The position numbers were made by a program, and so were the translations under genes. DNA of 8,548 nucleotides from Pseudomonadota bacterium. GTDB lineage: Bacteria; Pseudomonadota; Alphaproteobacteria; Micavibrionales; Micavibrionaceae. Location: contig JACQIJ010000224.1 of assembly GCA_016198545.1 (NCBI GenBank), positions 1 to 8,548 on the forward strand, written 5' to 3'. Each line of letters opens with the position of its first letter. Positions within the stretch are counted from its first letter, which is position 1. Below the pieces are notes generated by a model. The model was not told the DNA's origin. It was given only the letters and a program-made list of their open reading frames with translations, and did not search any database. Below, piece after piece: positions 6,487 to 8,548 of this stretch.

Positions 6487-7236
6487 TTATTCGGCGTTCT
6501 CTTTTTTCCTGAAAACCAGGTATGTCTGTTTCCGGCCCGCATCCGCGCCCTTTGTTTCATAGCGGGTTTTTATCCAGTCCGGCGGCGGGGTGTGCCAGTC
6601 GCCGGCGCGTTCGGCTGTCCACTCGAAAGCCGGGTGGTTTGATGCCTGAGTTACCATCCATTCGGACAGATCATCGACATCGGAGGACATGATCAGCGCG
6701 CCTCCGGGTTTAAGAATGCGCGCGAATTTCGTCAGGTTTCCCTGTGAGACGATGCGGCGTTTGTGATGGCGCGTTTTCGGCCACGGATCGGGGTTCAGAA
6801 TATAGATGCCGTCCAGATATTCGTCCGGCATCGCATCGGCCAGTATAATAGCATCATCCATCCAGACGCGGATATTGTCGTGCGGCACGTCCTTGATGGA
6901 ACGCAGGAATGCAGCCATGCCGTTGATGAACGGCTCCGCGCCGATATAAAAGCGACCGGGATGGCGTTCCATCAGGCCTTTCAGGTGTTCGCCGTTCCCG
7001 AACCCGATTTCAAGCCATTTCTCGCCCCCCTCACCTCCCTCACCTCCCTCACCCCAACCCTCTCCCCACGGGGGAGAGGGAGTCTGAGCCGCGGGCGAGG
7101 ACGGGTGAGGGGGTAACTTGATTTCAAGCCGGGGTAACAAACACTCCAGCGCCTCTTTTCGCTCGCCTTTCGGCGGGCGGGTCTGTTTGCGGCCGTAGAG
7201 GCGACGTTTGTCAGTAACAGTGTCTGCCAAAACCAT
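6487..7236 (-). CDS. trmB: TrmB, tRNA (guanine46-N7)-methyltransferase, with a repeat-encoded insert
   Basis: TrmB uses S-adenosylmethionine to make m7G46 in the tRNA variable loop. The 249-residue product has the N-terminal RRLYGRKQTRPPKGERK, the SAM-binding loop WLEIGFGNGEHL (74-85), IGAEPFINGMAAFL (98-111), the catalytic signature NPDPWPKTRHHKRR (138-151), LKPGGALIMSSD, and the C-terminal tRNA/SAM-contacting TRYETKGADAGRKQTYLVFR. Between LPRLEI and the SAM loop lies a low-complexity stretch (about 41-72: LPPHPSS, SPPWGEGWGEGG, three GGE-like triplets) encoded by palindromic repeat DNA. The reading frame stays open and all catalytic motifs are intact, so the enzyme is probably active. The ATG at 7236 directly abuts AGGGGAG, leaving no spacing; the in-frame TTG two codons later (7230) is 6 nt from it and could be the real start. 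Its first 26 nt overlap the upstream gene. Confidence 0.94.
   Translation of the reverse strand: MVLADTVTDKRRLYGRKQTRPPKGERKEALECLLPRLEIKLPPHPSSPAAQTPSPPWGEGWGEGGEGGEGGEKWLEIGFGNGEHLKGLMERHPGRFYIGAEPFINGMAAFLRSIKDVPHDNIRVWMDDAIILADAMPDEYLDGIYILNPDPWPKTRHHKRRIVSQGNLTKFARILKPGGALIMSSDVDDLSEWMVTQASNHPAFEWTAERAGDWHTPPPDWIKTRYETKGADAGRKQTYLVFRKKENAE
7026..7113. repeat. GC-rich palindromic repeat element inside trmB
   Basis: Outer arms CCCCCTCACC (7026-7035) and GGTGAGGGGG (7104-7113) are perfect 10-bp complements. Nested inside, CCCTCTCCCC (7058-7067) and GGGGAGAGGG (7071-7080) are perfect 10-bp complements around a 3-nt loop. The CACCCCAACCCTCTCCCC core resembles GC-rich dyad repeats common in intergenic DNA of many proteobacteria. 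Here the element is translated in frame. No T-run follows either arm, so it is not an intrinsic terminator. Confidence 0.75.
7031..7055. repeat. 9-bp tandem repeat (TCACCTCCC) within the element
   Basis: TCACCTCCC is repeated exactly at 7031-7039 and 7040-7048 and partially at 7049-7055. On the trmB strand each unit gives Glu-Gly-Gly, so copy-number change by slippage alters protein length by three residues without a frameshift. Confidence 0.85.
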
Positions 7237-7669
7237 CTCCCCTAAACATCAAGGGGTGATCACGGTTAATATTTTCGAGTATTGCAGAGCCATTCTTTGC
7301 CTGAAGATAATAGGTAGCGGTTTTTGCTTGCTTACCTTTAAATTCAATTTGTCCCCAATAGTGATTAGAGGTGTCACGTACCGTTATAACGGCGTAGGCA
7401 GACTGGTTCCATGCTGTTTGATTCAGGTCAGCTATAGAGCCAGTTTTGACTATGGTCGCATCGTCATGAAAGCCGTCGATGTATTTCTGAATCTCTTCGT
7501 CTTCAATAAATGAGCTTATCAGCGGCAATTTATCCAGCAGGCAGACGTCTAGAGTGATCTCATTCGACGTGTCATGGCCCTCGAAGGCAAGGATAAACTC
7601 AGAAGTCAGATGTCTAAACTGTTCAAAACCGATGTCTGCAAAAATATTACTTAAACTCATACGATTCAT
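7211..7669 (-). CDS. AT-rich hypothetical protein between metK and trmB
   Basis: I do not recognise this 152-residue product. It begins MNRMSLSNIFADIGFEQFRH and is predicted to be soluble, with no signal peptide or membrane helix. Visible features are an acidic central part (FIEDEEIQKYIDGFHDDA) and a C-terminal half with alternating polar/hydrophobic residues suggestive of beta strands (YAVITVRDTSNHYWGQIEF). Start 7669 is chosen over an upstream in-frame ATG at 7714 because AGGAG lies 8 nt before it and a good promoter ends about 25 nt upstream. A hand count over 7261-7380 gives about 38% GC, against 58% over 60 bases of the neighbouring metK, suggesting acquisition from elsewhere. Its stop lies 26 nt inside trmB. 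It interrupts the metK-trmB adjacency common in Alphaproteobacteria. A coding gene is likely; no function is proposed. Confidence 0.72.
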   Translation of the reverse strand: MNRMSLSNIFADIGFEQFRHLTSEFILAFEGHDTSNEITLDVCLLDKLPLISSFIEDEEIQKYIDGFHDDATIVKTGSIADLNQTAWNQSAYAVITVRDTSNHYWGQIEFKGKQAKTATYYLQAKNGSAILENINRDHPLMFRGDGFGRHCY

Positions 7670-7693
7670 GTCTACTTCTCCTGCTAAGAGAGA

Positions 7694-7722
7694 TATATAG
7701 AGAAAATATAACAAGATGTCAG
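7694..7722 (-). promoter_or_regulatory. Sigma70-type promoter of the AT-rich gene
   Basis: On the minus strand CTGACA (7722-7717; five of six) and TATATA (7699-7694; four of six) are separated by exactly 17 nt. Transcription would start near 7687, leaving a short leader that contains the AGGAG ribosome binding site. It lies in the 63-nt gap after metK, so the hypothetical gene and trmB could be expressed independently of metK. AT-richness of the gap raises the chance-match rate. Confidence 0.5.
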
Positions 7723-7732
7723 TAAAACTAAA

Positions 7733-8548
<816 letters not shown>

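Larger units (their letters stand above)
7006..7130. repeat. 11-bp direct repeat flanking the trmB insert
   Basis: GATTTCAAGCC occurs at 7006-7016 and again at 7120-7130, with mismatches immediately outside both copies. The offset is 114 nt, exactly 38 codons. On the trmB strand both copies encode LEI, once in RLEIK and once in the SAM-loop WLEIG. The arrangement resembles a target-site duplication around a 103-nt insertion. Because LPRL-like sequence is also native to the family, independent origin of the two LEI stretches cannot be excluded. Confidence 0.6.

Noticed and set aside
7031..7055. CRISPR-like repeats
   Set aside because: The units are 9 bp, contiguous and without spacers, so this is a simple tandem repeat.
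7058..7080. Perfect hairpin as a transcription terminator
   Set aside because: No run of T follows on either strand and it lies inside the open reading frame of trmB.

Overview
The window looks like a chromosomal segment of an alphaproteobacterium. Several things point there: MetK, TrmB, TsaB, MurJ and Nfu read like alphaproteobacterial versions; there is a TSUP permease followed by a TIGR02186 (Alph_Pro_TM) protein, a family largely confined to Alphaproteobacteria; and metK and trmB lie on one strand in the usual order. Base composition is mostly moderate-to-high GC (about 58% by hand count over 60 bases in metK). A Rhodospirillales-like or related uncultivated lineage is plausible, but genus cannot be decided from this sequence. 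Coding density is very high, with eleven genes and no gap over about 170 bases. No tRNA, rRNA, CRISPR array or transposase was seen.

Layout. (1) 1-963, minus: 5' part of murJ (lipid II flippase), running off the left edge. (2) 1128-3951, plus: a compact four-gene run of TSUP permease, TIGR02186 secreted/membrane-anchored protein, universal stress protein and Nfu iron-sulfur carrier. (3) 3963-5063, minus: a secreted polysaccharide-deacetylase-fold protein with an eroded metal site, convergent with nfu. (4) 5169-6481, plus: rutE-like nitroreductase and tsaB (t6A tRNA modification), overlapping at TGATG. (5) 6487-8548, minus: metK (5' end off the right edge), an AT-rich unrecognised small gene, then trmB.

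How the genes relate. MetK makes S-adenosylmethionine and TrmB uses it to make m7G46 in tRNA. TsaB also serves tRNA modification and converges on trmB. The TSUP/TIGR02186 pair probably forms one export unit for a sulfur-containing or other anionic compound. Its company with a stress protein and an Fe-S carrier suggests a sulfur/redox stress setting, but that is inference.

The most unusual part is 7006-7669. trmB carries a GC-rich palindromic and tandemly repeated insert inside its reading frame, bounded by an exact 11-bp direct repeat 114 bp apart (38 codons, so the frame is kept). Directly upstream, an AT-rich gene with its own promoter and ribosome binding site sits between metK and trmB and overlaps the trmB start. 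The rest of the window is largely conserved housekeeping sequence. I see no convincing multi-gene defence or other novel system.
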